Positions 55,494 to 64,000 of a stretch of DNA of 64,000 bases are shown here, piece by piece. The notes under the pieces were generated by a model. That model did not search any database. It had not been told where the DNA came from and saw only the letters and a program-made list of their open reading frames with translations. This DNA is from Quercus robur. Lineage: Eukaryota > Streptophyta > Magnoliopsida > Fagales > Fagaceae. The DNA is taken from NCBI RefSeq assembly GCF_932294415.1, contig NC_065538.1, positions 76,645,834-76,709,833 of the forward strand, written 5' to 3'. How positions within the stretch are numbered: position 1 is the first letter of the stretch; every line of letters starts with the position of its first letter. A program made the position numbers and the translations under genes.

Positions 55494-56105
55494 TCAAAAT
55501 TTCACAGTGGATTTGCAATCGGAATGAGAGCTGATGTTTCCAAGGAAGAGAGAGGTGTCACATGTGCAATCACTGGTAGCTTTCTTCTTGAATACCTTCA
55601 ATATGATGGCCTTGCCATGCAAGGTGGTTGCCGAAGTAAAATTCAAGGTACCTAGACCCCACTTAAAATCATCCAAAAATTTCGGATTTGTTAGCAACTT
55701 ATCTGCTAAAACAATCACAGTTGTGCTTATATTATGTTCTCGACGAGCCGGAATTGTGTCAGCTTGTATTGGAGCTTCAGCCACTACATCTCCACGATAA
55801 GTAACATAAGCTGTACTGTTTTGGTACTCGAAGCCTCCATAGTTACGATTATTAACCGTGACCACTATGCCTAATGAAACATTTAGCTTTATGGCTGGTA
55901 ATACCATTAATTCAAAGTGTTCAAGGACTTCAGGCTGAGAAGTTATTTCGGGGTTCTTAGGCTTTAGTATGGTGAAATACAAGATAACCATCACCACTAT
56001 GAAAGTGATTAGGAGAATAGCTGTGACACCACAACAGATTTTTAGGCCTTTACGAGACCTATTTCCACATATCAATTTTTTTCTTTTCTTTTCTTTTCTT
56101 GCTAT
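55494..56105 (-). CDS. LEA-2 / NDR1-HIN1-like membrane protein, start codon uncertain
   Basis: A single-exon frame of about 203 codons. A basic N-terminus (KEKKRKK, NRSRKGLK) is followed by one hydrophobic segment (CCGVTAILLITFIVVMVILYFTIL) and a LEA-2 type domain with LNVSLGIVVTVNNRNYGGFEYQNSTAYVTYRGDVVAEAPI. This is the layout of NDR1/HIN1-like or LEA hydroxyproline-rich proteins, membrane-anchored by one helix with the domain outside and often stress or defence related; the role here is inferred. The tail is Cys/Ser-rich (SDCTCDTS). No ATG occurs in frame between the upstream stop (about 56148) and the membrane segment; ATA at 56105-56103 sits where a start is expected. The first in-frame ATG (about 55991) would cut into the helix. 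A TATA-like TTAAATATA lies at about 56140. It may be a recent pseudogene, a non-AUG start, or have an unseen upstream exon. Confidence 0.75.
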   Translation of the reverse strand: MARKEKKRKKLICGNRSRKGLKICCGVTAILLITFIVVMVILYFTILKPKNPEITSQPEVLEHFELMVLPAIKLNVSLGIVVTVNNRNYGGFEYQNSTAYVTYRGDVVAEAPIQADTIPARREHNISTTVIVLADKLLTNPKFLDDFKWGLGTLNFTSATTLHGKAIILKVFKKKATSDCTCDTSLFLGNISSHSDCKSTVKF

Positions 56106-56137
56106 GAGATGTGGTAGAAATTTTTGGAGACTTCGAG

Positions 56138-56150
56138 AGTGGTATATTTA
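56138..56150 (-). promoter_or_regulatory. TATA-like element of the LEA-2-like gene
   Basis: On the minus strand, TATTAAATATACC lies about 35-45 bases upstream of the expected start codon position. Placement is plausible but untested. Confidence 0.3.
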
Positions 56151-56159
56151 ATACTGGAA

Positions 56160-57593
56160 TAATAATTGAGGGGGGAAAGTGTATTGAAATAGTGGTGAAA
56201 ATGGGGATCATTACGAGGTGTACGTTTTGTTTTATTTTGTTTTGTTTTTTTGTTTTTTTGTTTTTCTTTTGTATATTTTGTTTTTTCGTTATTTCACAAA
56301 AAAAGGGGCTGTCAATATTTTAAATGGGAATAGGTTGATGGTTGATGGTTGTGATTAGTATTAGTTTACTATTACTTTTATTGATTGATTAGGGAAGCCG
56401 GTTTGACATTCTTGTTTTTGCAGATACATGGCATCAATTTGGCTTGTTAGGGCTTGCCGTATCACCTACTCAAATATAAGAGAAATATTACGTTCACAAC
56501 ATTTTTATAATACATTTATAACAAATTATATAATAAATTATAAGTTGTAAGTTAATATTGGTTTTGAATTGAATTCAGAACTTAAATTACTTTTTTATCT
56601 ATATGTTACAACCAATATCAATCAACTACATAAGATTTGTTGTGAAAATATTGTGAATATAACATTTCTCCAAATATAATTGTGTTTTTTAGATAATTTT
56701 TTCATGGAATGGGTGGGTTCACATAAAGCCTGATCCCCAAATCTTCTTTGAAAAAAAAAAAACAAAACTTTCTTTGAAAAGGAGGCCACCAAACTAGTTG
56801 AAATTTTTGTCTAAGTTTCTCACTCCTAAGTTGAACAAAAATTTCAACCATACCGGCCTCCTTTTCAAACAGATTGGGCTGTTGATCCACAATATTTCTA
56901 CTTTGCCGTTTTCAGCTAATTTTTCTTACTTCATCAATTGGGCTCACAATCCACATCTTTTTAAGATAACGATTAGCCTAACGGGTTAGACTCGTAGCCC
57001 ATTTTTTGTCTACTTCACAAGTTGGGCTCATAACTCATAATTTACTACTTCCCAGAGTAAGCCGCACAACCCAAACGCTATATCATTTCTCTTTACTCAC
57101 AGATTGCGCTTCCTCAATAGAGGTAAAGAGGTTCATATAAGTACAAAAAACCAGCTTTGAAGGAAAGTGTCCAACTATAAGGTGTTTGGTGAGACAATTG
57201 GATTATTTGGGCTACAAGACCTATGAACCCCATTAGTATTCTTGAAAGACCCAAACCTTAATGGGCAGAATATGCATTTGGATTGATTGGACACCAAATT
57301 TTGTCAAGGACCACATTATAATAGAGGACAAAGAACTACTAGTTGGGCGCATAGGAGAACTAAAACCCACCCAATAAAATCAAAGACCATTCAGCTCATT
57401 AAGCACTCACTATCTTGTTCACTTGCCATGTCAATATCACTTTCTTCATATAAAAAGCAAGACCAATTGCATGGATATTCGGTTAAAGCTCAAAACACCA
57501 TGGTCAAACTCAAGGAAGAAGATTTCTCGTCACCCATGAGTCATGACCCTTTAAGAAGGAATATCACTTTCAAACTTTGACTCATATATGGTA

Positions 57594-57628
<35 letters not shown>

Positions 57629-57935
57629 CTTTGACTCATTGTTAAGCCCATGAGTTTCAAATGGAATTTTTTATTTTTTTATTTTTTTGCTAATCTTCAA
57701 ATGGAAAATGTTGTATATGAACCTTGGCATATTATCAATGGCCATGTGGGCACCTAAAAGAACTGGTGCACTATAGGGTTTTCATTTGATTAAAATCTTT
57801 GATCTCCCAACTGGGCTTTGAAAGAATAGGTCTTCTTCCTCCCTAATTACCTTGCTTGTGATTTGAAACTTTATTGCCTTGCTTTTCTTGGCCGGAGACT
57901 AAGTTTTTGTTTGTTTTTCCCCCCTTTGCTTGACA
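56160..57935. other. Intergenic DNA, no gene seen
   Basis: Includes T/G-rich low complexity (56227-56290) and a TAA microsatellite (about 57594-57624). Short ORFs (such as 56798-56989 and 57287-57580) have no family features. No L1 ORF1 (nucleic-acid-binding, zinc-knuckle protein) is readable upstream of the LINE ORF2, so the LINE is probably 5'-truncated close to 57.93 kb. Confidence 0.5.
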
Positions 57936-57939
57936 TTGT

Positions 57940-60900
57940 TTGCACTCAAGTATTTTATGTTGGAACTGTCGGGGGCTTAGGAACCAACGAACAGAAAATC
58001 AGCTTGCAGAGATGGTGTGGGCAAAAGATCCCTCCGTTGTGTTTTTAGCCGAAACATGGACGGATGAAGCTAGGCTAATGTGGGTGAAAGAACGTTTGAA
58101 GATGAAGAATAAAATTGTGGCTCCTAGAAGAAATAAAACGGGATGTTTGGTGATGTTTTGGAAGGAGGAGTTTGATTTAACTGTGGAGACTTATTCGGAG
58201 TACCACATTGATTGTACAGTAAACAAGAATAAGGATAGGGAATGGCGTTTTACAGGATTTTATGGGGAACCGGACACTCAAAAGAGGCATGAAGCATGGG
58301 GGAGGTTGAGAAGTTTGAAAGTAAGAAGTAAGGCGCCGTGGTTGTGTGCGGGCGACTTCAATGAAGTAACTAAGCAATCAGAAAAAATTGGGGGTAGAGC
58401 AAGACCACATAGACAGATGCAAGGGTTTAGAGATGTATTGGATGAATGCAGTTTTATGGACTTGGGGTTTGTTGGACCTATTTTCACTTGGCATAAACAT
58501 TTTGAGAACTATACTGTATGGGAGAGGTTGGACCGGGCTGTGGCAACCAATGATTGGTTCTCAATGTTCCCAGATACAAAAGTGTATCATTTAGACACAA
58601 CGGCTTCAGATCATAAAGCCTTATTAATTCGGCCTGAAGGTATGGAGTGTAATCAGCAAAAACCTTTCAGGTTTGAGCAGATGTGGATGGCCGAGCAAGG
58701 GTGTGGTGCAACCATTGAAGCGGTGTGGAAGAAGGATATTGAAGCTACTGCTTGCAATAGGGTGATAAAAAAAATTCAGAATTGTGGTGAAGCACTTTTG
58801 AAGTGGAGTAAGACAAGTTTTGGGAGTGTAAGGCGTGAACTAAGGGATAAGAGAAAACTATTATCCAAGGCTGAACTGGCAGCAAGCAGAGGAGGAGATG
58901 TGGCACGGGTGAGAAGGCTTGGACATGAAGTTAATTTACTTTTGGACCGTGAGGCTCAAATGTGGTCCCAACGGTCTAAAATCCAGTGGCTCAGAGATGG
59001 TGACAGGAATACCCGGTATTTTCATAGTAAAGCATCGGAAAGGCGACGGAGAAACTACATCAGAGGATTATATAATAGAGAGGGTAGATGGTGCACTGAT
59101 CAGAGTAGTTTGGTGGACACGGTAGTGGATTTTTATCAAGATTTATTCACCTCCTCTAATCCGACTAGATTTGAGACTATTTTGGAGCAAATCCCACATG
59201 TAGTTACAGAGGAGATGAACTCAGAATTGATGGGGGAATTCACGACACAAGAGGTAGAGATTGCACTCAAACAAATGGCACCATTAAAGTCACCTGGTCC
59301 TGACGGTATGCCTCCAATTTTTTATCAAAATTATTGGTCTTTGGTCGGTAATGATGTTACAGATGCTATACTTATGTATTTGAATACGGGTACTTTTCCA
59401 CCTTCACTTGGCCACTCCTTTATTACTTTAATTCCCAAAGTAAAAAACCCGGAACACATTTCACAATATCGACCTATTTCCCTTTGTAATGTCCTTTATA
59501 GGGTATACTCTAAGGTCCTAGCAAATAGGTTGAAAAAGGTGCTGCCTAATATTGTGTCTGAACATCAAAGTGCTTTTATGACTGACCGACTGATTTCTGA
59601 TAATATCATGGTTGCCTTTGAAACTTTGCATTATATGAGAAATCATAGCACAGGAAATACAGGCTTTATGGCACTCAAACTGGATATGAGTAAAGCCTAT
59701 GACAGGGTTGAATGGTTGTACATGGAGAATTTGATGAAAAATATGGGGTTTTGTGAGGCTTGGGTGAAGCTTATGATGGGATGCATATCCACAGCCACTT
59801 ATTCGATCTTGATAAATGGGGAGCCACAAGGAAACATTGTTCCAACTAGGGGGCTTCGTCAAGGAGACCCTCTTTCCCCATATCTTTTTCTTCTATGCAC
59901 CGAGGGCTTTCATGGTTTGTTGAAAAAAGCCGAAGAACTGGGAGAAATTAAAGGAGTCTCTATTTCTCGTAATGGTCCTAAACTAACCCATCTCCTTTTT
60001 GCAGATGATAGTCTTATTTTCTGCAGGGCACAAGAAAATGATTGTCAAAAGTTGCTGGAGATTTTAAATACATATGAGAGTGCTTCAGGGCAGCAGATAA
60101 ACCGAGAAAAGACCACTCTCTTCTTTAGCAAGTCCACATCCCCAGCTATGCAAGAATCTATAAAGCAAGCTTTAGGAGTTCCGGTGGTCCAACAATATGA
60201 GAAATACTTGGGGCTGCCATCCTTTATTGGAAGGAAGAAAAGGGAGAGTTTTGACAACATAAAGCAAAGGGTGTGGAAAAAGTTGCAAGGGTGGGAAGGA
60301 AAGTTGCTCTCACAAGCAGGAAGGGAGGTTTTAATCAAGGCGGTTGCTCAAGCGCTTCCTACCTACACGATGTCATGCTTCAAATTGCCAATTGGGTTAT
60401 GTCATGAAATCGAGGCCCTCATCAAAAAATTCTTTTGGGGTCAAAGGGGAGAAGGCCGAAAGGTCCATTGGATTAAATGGGAAGAGCTTTGTAAACCTAA
60501 ATCCCAAGGTGGAATGGGGTTTAAGGATTTATCAATGTTCAATGATGCATTATTGGCGAAACAAACTTGGCGGCTCATGCACGATAAAACATCCTTGTTC
60601 TATAGGGTGTTTAAGTCGAAATTCTTTCCAACAAGTACAATCATGGAGGCAGCCACCCCGAGCTCAGCTTCATATGCATGGCGTAGTATAATAAGAGGCA
60701 GAGAAGTCATAAAAAAAGGAGCAATTTGGCGGATAGGAGATGGACATTCTGTAGACATATGGACAGATAGATGGTTGCCGAGAAAACACTCTCCCAGGGT
60801 ATTATCACCTCGGCCTGAGACACTGGTGGATTCAAAAGTGAGTTCTTTGATAGACGTGGAGCAGAAGCAATGGAAAACAGAGCTGTTGGAGAACACATTG

Positions 60901-62037
60901 CTCAGTTTTGAAGCGGAGATCATAAGAACAATCCCCCTGTGTCGCACTAATCAGCCTGATGTACTCACATGGCCCTATAATCCTAAAGGAGAATATACTG
61001 TGAAATCTGGGTATCAATTTTTGCAAAAGGAAGTCCAGAATACACAACCTGGACAATCTGATACGTCAAGGTTAAGTCCTTTGTGGCAAGCCATTTGGAA
61101 GCTACCTGTGCCAAGCAAAGTGAAGAATTTGGTATGGAGGGCAGCAAAAAATTCCTTGCCTTCTAAGGACAATCTGGTTTGGCGGAAGATCATTCAGGAT
61201 GCAGGCTGTGAAGCATGCCGAGAGCACACTGAAGACGTGAAACATGCTCTCTACAGTTGCCCGAAGCTTGACGACCTGTGGATAAAAATGCCGATCTGGT
61301 ATCACGAAAATTTGAGAAGAACCGTGTCTTTTGTTGACCTTATAGGGACAGTCTTTGCGGAAAATAGAGAACCAACGCTGTTTGCCATGGTGCTCTGGGC
61401 TTTATGGAACCGGAGAAACAACCTTAGACTGGGTAAAAAGGCAGAAAATTTGGACCAACTATTGCAGCGAGCCCGGGAAAGGGTGAGGGAATTTCCACAA
61501 CACAACACGGCAAGGGGAGCGACAGGGGGAAGTCAAACAACAAGCTGGCAACCTCCAGGTCCTGGTCAGTACAAGGTGAACGTGGATGGGGCTCTTTTTG
61601 ATGCAGAAAATACAGTCGGTTTGGGTGTGGTTATCAGGGACGAGCATGGGCAGGTAATGGTGTCTCTATTGGAACGCATTCCTCTGCCCTCAACGGCGAT
61701 AGAAGTGGAAGTGTTGGCAGCTCGACAAGGCATGGAGTTAGCAGTGGAAACGGGTTTCAGAAATATTGTGCTGGAAAGTGATTCTCTGATCCTCATTAAA
61801 GCACTAAGGGAAGACTCTTACTCTTTAGCAAGTTTTGGCCACTTAGTGAAGGATATTCAGGTCATAGCCTCTTATTTATCATCGTTTAATTTTACTCATG
61901 TTAGGAGGCAATGTAACGGTCTAGCTCATTCTTTAGCAAGGCGAGCTAAGAACCTATCTCAATCTAACGTCTGGATGGAAGATGTACCACCAGATATTTC
62001 ATATGTTTTACAGGCTGATCTATTTGACCTTCTTTAA
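57940..62037 (+). CDS. L1-type LINE ORF2: endonuclease, reverse transcriptase, zinc finger, RNase H
   Basis: An open frame of 1365 codons with no internal stop. An AP-type endonuclease fills about residues 1-230 (WNCRGL near 8, AETW near 37, GDFNE near 138, SDH near 226). Reverse transcriptase covers about 430-760 (SPGPDGMPPIFY, YRPISLCNVLYR, LRQGDPLSPYLF, and the catalytic FADD at about 687). A zf-RVT region follows at about 1046-1115 (WKLPVPSKVKNLVWRA, CEACREHTEDVKHALYSC), then a plant-type RNase H at about 1213-1340 (VNVDGALF, EVEVLAARQGMELA, ESDSL). The protein would nick target DNA and copy its own RNA there. The first codon shown is TTG; a TGA lies three codons upstream and the first in-frame ATG is codon 25, so the 5' end looks truncated. 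An A run follows at about 62063-62075. The intact frame suggests a recent insertion. Confidence 0.93.
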   Translation: MHSSILCWNCRGLRNQRTENQLAEMVWAKDPSVVFLAETWTDEARLMWVKERLKMKNKIVAPRRNKTGCLVMFWKEEFDLTVETYSEYHIDCTVNKNKDREWRFTGFYGEPDTQKRHEAWGRLRSLKVRSKAPWLCAGDFNEVTKQSEKIGGRARPHRQMQGFRDVLDECSFMDLGFVGPIFTWHKHFENYTVWERLDRAVATNDWFSMFPDTKVYHLDTTASDHKALLIRPEGMECNQQKPFRFEQMWMAEQGCGATIEAVWKKDIEATACNRVIKKIQNCGEALLKWSKTSFGSVRRELRDKRKLLSKAELAASRGGDVARVRRLGHEVNLLLDREAQMWSQRSKIQWLRDGDRNTRYFHSKASERRRRNYIRGLYNREGRWCTDQSSLVDTVVDFYQDLFTSSNPTRFETILEQIPHVVTEEMNSELMGEFTTQEVEIALKQMAPLKSPGPDGMPPIFYQNYWSLVGNDVTDAILMYLNTGTFPPSLGHSFITLIPKVKNPEHISQYRPISLCNVLYRVYSKVLANRLKKVLPNIVSEHQSAFMTDRLISDNIMVAFETLHYMRNHSTGNTGFMALKLDMSKAYDRVEWLYMENLMKNMGFCEAWVKLMMGCISTATYSILINGEPQGNIVPTRGLRQGDPLSPYLFLLCTEGFHGLLKKAEELGEIKGVSISRNGPKLTHLLFADDSLIFCRAQENDCQKLLEILNTYESASGQQINREKTTLFFSKSTSPAMQESIKQALGVPVVQQYEKYLGLPSFIGRKKRESFDNIKQRVWKKLQGWEGKLLSQAGREVLIKAVAQALPTYTMSCFKLPIGLCHEIEALIKKFFWGQRGEGRKVHWIKWEELCKPKSQGGMGFKDLSMFNDALLAKQTWRLMHDKTSLFYRVFKSKFFPTSTIMEAATPSSASYAWRSIIRGREVIKKGAIWRIGDGHSVDIWTDRWLPRKHSPRVLSPRPETLVDSKVSSLIDVEQKQWKTELLENTLLSFEAEIIRTIPLCRTNQPDVLTWPYNPKGEYTVKSGYQFLQKEVQNTQPGQSDTSRLSPLWQAIWKLPVPSKVKNLVWRAAKNSLPSKDNLVWRKIIQDAGCEACREHTEDVKHALYSCPKLDDLWIKMPIWYHENLRRTVSFVDLIGTVFAENREPTLFAMVLWALWNRRNNLRLGKKAENLDQLLQRARERVREFPQHNTARGATGGSQTTSWQPPGPGQYKVNVDGALFDAENTVGLGVVIRDEHGQVMVSLLERIPLPSTAIEVEVLAARQGMELAVETGFRNIVLESDSLILIKALREDSYSLASFGHLVKDIQVIASYLSSFNFTHVRRQCNGLAHSLARRAKNLSQSNVWMEDVPPDISYVLQADLFDLL

Positions 62038-62062
62038 GATAAAGCATCGCTTATTGATTCTC

Positions 62063-62075
62063 AAAAAAAAAAAAA
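62063..62075 (+). other. Probable LINE poly-A tail
   Basis: An A run 26 bases after the ORF2 stop. A second A-rich stretch (about 62121-62148, AAATAAAAATAAAAATAAAA) is an alternative 3' end. No convincing target-site duplication was found by eye. Confidence 0.55.
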
Positions 62076-62149
62076 GTATTGGTGTTCAAATCTTCATTCC
62101 CCTTGTTATAACTATCAAATTAAAAAAATAAAAATAAAAATAAAAAAAG

Positions 62150-62780
62150 CTATACCAACCTCCACATCTTTATGTGCCTTGCCAAGGCTCACTACCTAAA
62201 AATAAAAAGTTCACACATTTGGTCGTTAAAGCCATGACAATGTGTAGCCCCTTATTTGACCCCGTAAAGCATGCAACTCATCAAGAATCATTTCTATATT
62301 GAACTACTCTAGGACCATAGAATAGGAAATTAATATTTTGCAAGTCATTTTTCACTCTTAGATATGAGGCCATTGAAATCAATTCTTGTTTTCTTTTTGC
62401 TAGGAAGAAATCCATTATTGTCTTCAAGTGAAAGGAAGGGCCTTTATATCATTAAATGCAACTTCTTCTTTCAAGTATTTATCACAGAAATTCCTTATTT
62501 ATTTATTTTTTTATTAATTTTTTTTTAACTACTTCAAATGTGCAACATTTCTCAAGTAAATAATGAAATCTGCCATACTTATGATTGTGAGAAGACCTTT
62601 GTTTTTTGCAACCGGACACAATGAATTTTGTACTGCTATGAATTATTTAGCTAATATCTGAACTAAAAAAAAAAAATACAAGCCTGTTTTTTTTTACAAG
62701 TGACTCTAGCTTCTAGTATCTAATTGAATAGTCTCCCAAAAGCATAAGTAATCAGAGAGCAAATGCAAAACCTAATTGCT
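62150..62780. other. Intergenic DNA between LINE and COBRA-like locus
   Basis: AT-rich with homopolymer runs and no ORF of note. The right end would be the 3' flank of the minus-strand COBRA-like sequence. Confidence 0.45.
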
Positions 62781-62782
62781 TG

Positions 62783-64000
62783 TCAATGGAGATTTTCCAA
62801 TAGCAACAAGGTCATGATTAAAACAAAAATTATTTCTACCATATTTACATGATATTGATTCCCATTACTCATCATAGGAAATTTTGTAGGAAGTGAGCAC
62901 TCCTCCCCATTGAAAAAGACCCTTGAAGGAAATCCATCTCCTTTTGCTATTGTAATACCCGCGGTTTGTGTCTTTGTAAAGGAAATGACAGATTGTTGCT
63001 TTCCTGGTACTCTGGATCTTTTGTTGGGTCTGATCCATTTGTCTCTCCTATCAAAAAATTCAAGCCTGGTAAACCTTGAAGGATGATGGTATGGTTGAGC
63101 TCTGGAATTTATGTCCCATTGAAAGAATAAACTTTTTTGTAACCTCGATAAGCTTTCTTCATTTGAATTGCAGTGAACCAATTCTCAAAATTCATTTTTC
63201 CCCAATTGAATAGAGTGATCCGGGCAGTCCATCCACTCATGTAGTCTGTGTTGACATGCCAATTTATGCTAACCCCACAATTGTCACCACAAGGTAAAGG
63301 CTTAGGAATGTTGTAGTGCTTTATTTTGGCCCAAGCTAATGCCTTTTGTGTCCTATTCTCAAAGGGAAGAAGAAGAACTTCTGGAGGGAGAAGCATAGAC
63401 GGGGCATCCGGATTGCATCTTTTATTGTCACCACAACCACAGGCACATGTATTACAAGGTATAACAGAGTTATTGTAATAGGCAGAGAAGGAAACACAGC
63501 ACCTAGAGTTCCTTCTGGCTGGCCTTGTGATGTTGCAGACTATTTGCCAAGTTGCAATTGCTGTGGTTACTGCCGAAAGCCCACTAGCATCAGGAAATTC
63601 TGTTGCATCCACTCTAATTGGAGGTCCACATTTATAGTCTGGATTAAGAGTGCCTACAATTTTCCATTTCTCGGGGGGATAAAGAGCTGTCCGATTCACA
63701 TCAGGCAGAATTTTATACACCTGAACTTGAAAAACTGACTTTGATTTGCTTGGATCTAGGATGGTTGGCAAAAGACTTCCATTTCTGCAGCAATAGGGTA
63801 TTCTTCCTACTATTGTGTCGTTTGCTTTCTCTGGAGGCAAGTCACTGATGACTGGCTTCCTTTCACAATTCATGACTTTAGAAAAATCCATGTTATGTGT
63901 AAATTTCACCAGGCACCCCATAAATGCAATCCGCATAGTCTATTTTATGTGTGTAAGCTCCTTTCATTGTGCTTATAAATTCCCCTCTCAACCACTCCCA
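62783..64000 (-). pseudogene. COBRA-like (COBL7/COBL10-type) GPI-anchored protein, broken and cut by the window edge
   Basis: Read leftwards from the edge. 64000-63893 gives WEWLRGEFISTMKGAYTHKI...DYADCIYG, then a TAA. A shifted frame runs 63936-63109: MDFSKVMNCERKPVISDLPP, IPYCCRNGSLLP, DYKCGPPIRVD, the CCVSFSAYYN...CNTCACGCGD cysteine block, DNCGVSINWHVNTDYM and WFTAIQ, ending FNGT at a TAA (63109-63111). That frame continues with LQGLPGLNFLIGETNG, then shifts to the one holding RVPGKQQSVISF, VFFNGEECSLP and a hydrophobic C-terminus (ends 62783) fitting a GPI-attachment signal. COBRA-like proteins sit on the outer membrane face and guide cellulose deposition; the COBL7/10 group is often tied to tip growth. 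Two frameshifts and one stop mean this copy is a pseudogene, unless the assembly has errors. Confidence 0.85.

Noticed and set aside
57287..57580. 97-codon ORF upstream of the LINE as its ORF1
   Set aside because: It lacks the zinc knuckle and the nucleic-acid-binding features of plant L1 ORF1, and is too short.
1..64000. tRNA, rRNA or bacterial operon features
   Set aside because: None were recognised; composition and elements are those of a plant nuclear genome.

Overview
This window is plant nuclear DNA, very AT-rich and almost entirely repetitive. A woody eudicot is most likely, possibly Fagaceae, because the transposon proteins resemble oak-type families as I remember them; no search was run. 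About 60% is made of readable transposable elements. The only host-type coding sequences are at the right: a LEA-2-like gene (about 55.5-56.1 kb, minus) with no AUG where its start should be, and a COBRA-like GPI-anchored protein gene (62.8 kb to the window edge, minus) broken by shifts and a stop.

Layout. 1-9.6 kb is decayed intergenic DNA. It holds a CT/GA-rich promoter or leader-like stretch on the minus strand (1.05-1.82 kb), a relic of a LINE RNase H domain (3.6-4.06 kb) and a degenerate 41-bp minisatellite (5.18-5.46 kb). 9632-19648 is a complete Ty3/gypsy Tat-type element (plus strand, TSD GAAAC) with a decayed gag-pol and an antisense, apparently intron-containing extra ORF. 19955-29888 is a non-autonomous LTR element (plus strand, TSD AGAGA). 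It carries a copia-type gag and a second ORF resembling the 'putative plant transposon protein' family, but no readable protease, integrase or reverse transcriptase, and a 2.3-kb solo LTR (TSD ACACC) is nested inside it. 30491-34831 is a Ty1/copia element (minus strand) whose 3' LTR is cut to about 47 bp. 35284-38733 fits a non-autonomous Helitron (TC start, terminal hairpin, CTAG end) with a foldback element near its 3' hairpin. 38.7-44.1 kb holds MITE-like elements and simple repeats. 44143-54962 is a second Tat-type element (minus strand, TSD AGTTT), again with an antisense extra ORF. 57940-62037 is an L1-type LINE ORF2, open for 1365 codons.

Together, the window looks like a nested repeat cluster of several ages. 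Both Tat elements share one architecture: gag-pol with two RNase H-like domains, then a tandem-repeat spacer, then an antisense ORF next to the 3' LTR. In-frame stops and LTR differences are dominated by transitions, as expected of silenced, methylated repeats. Element boundaries rest on matching target-site duplications and LTR ends read by eye. Family names rest on motif recognition. Ages, expression and species are inference.
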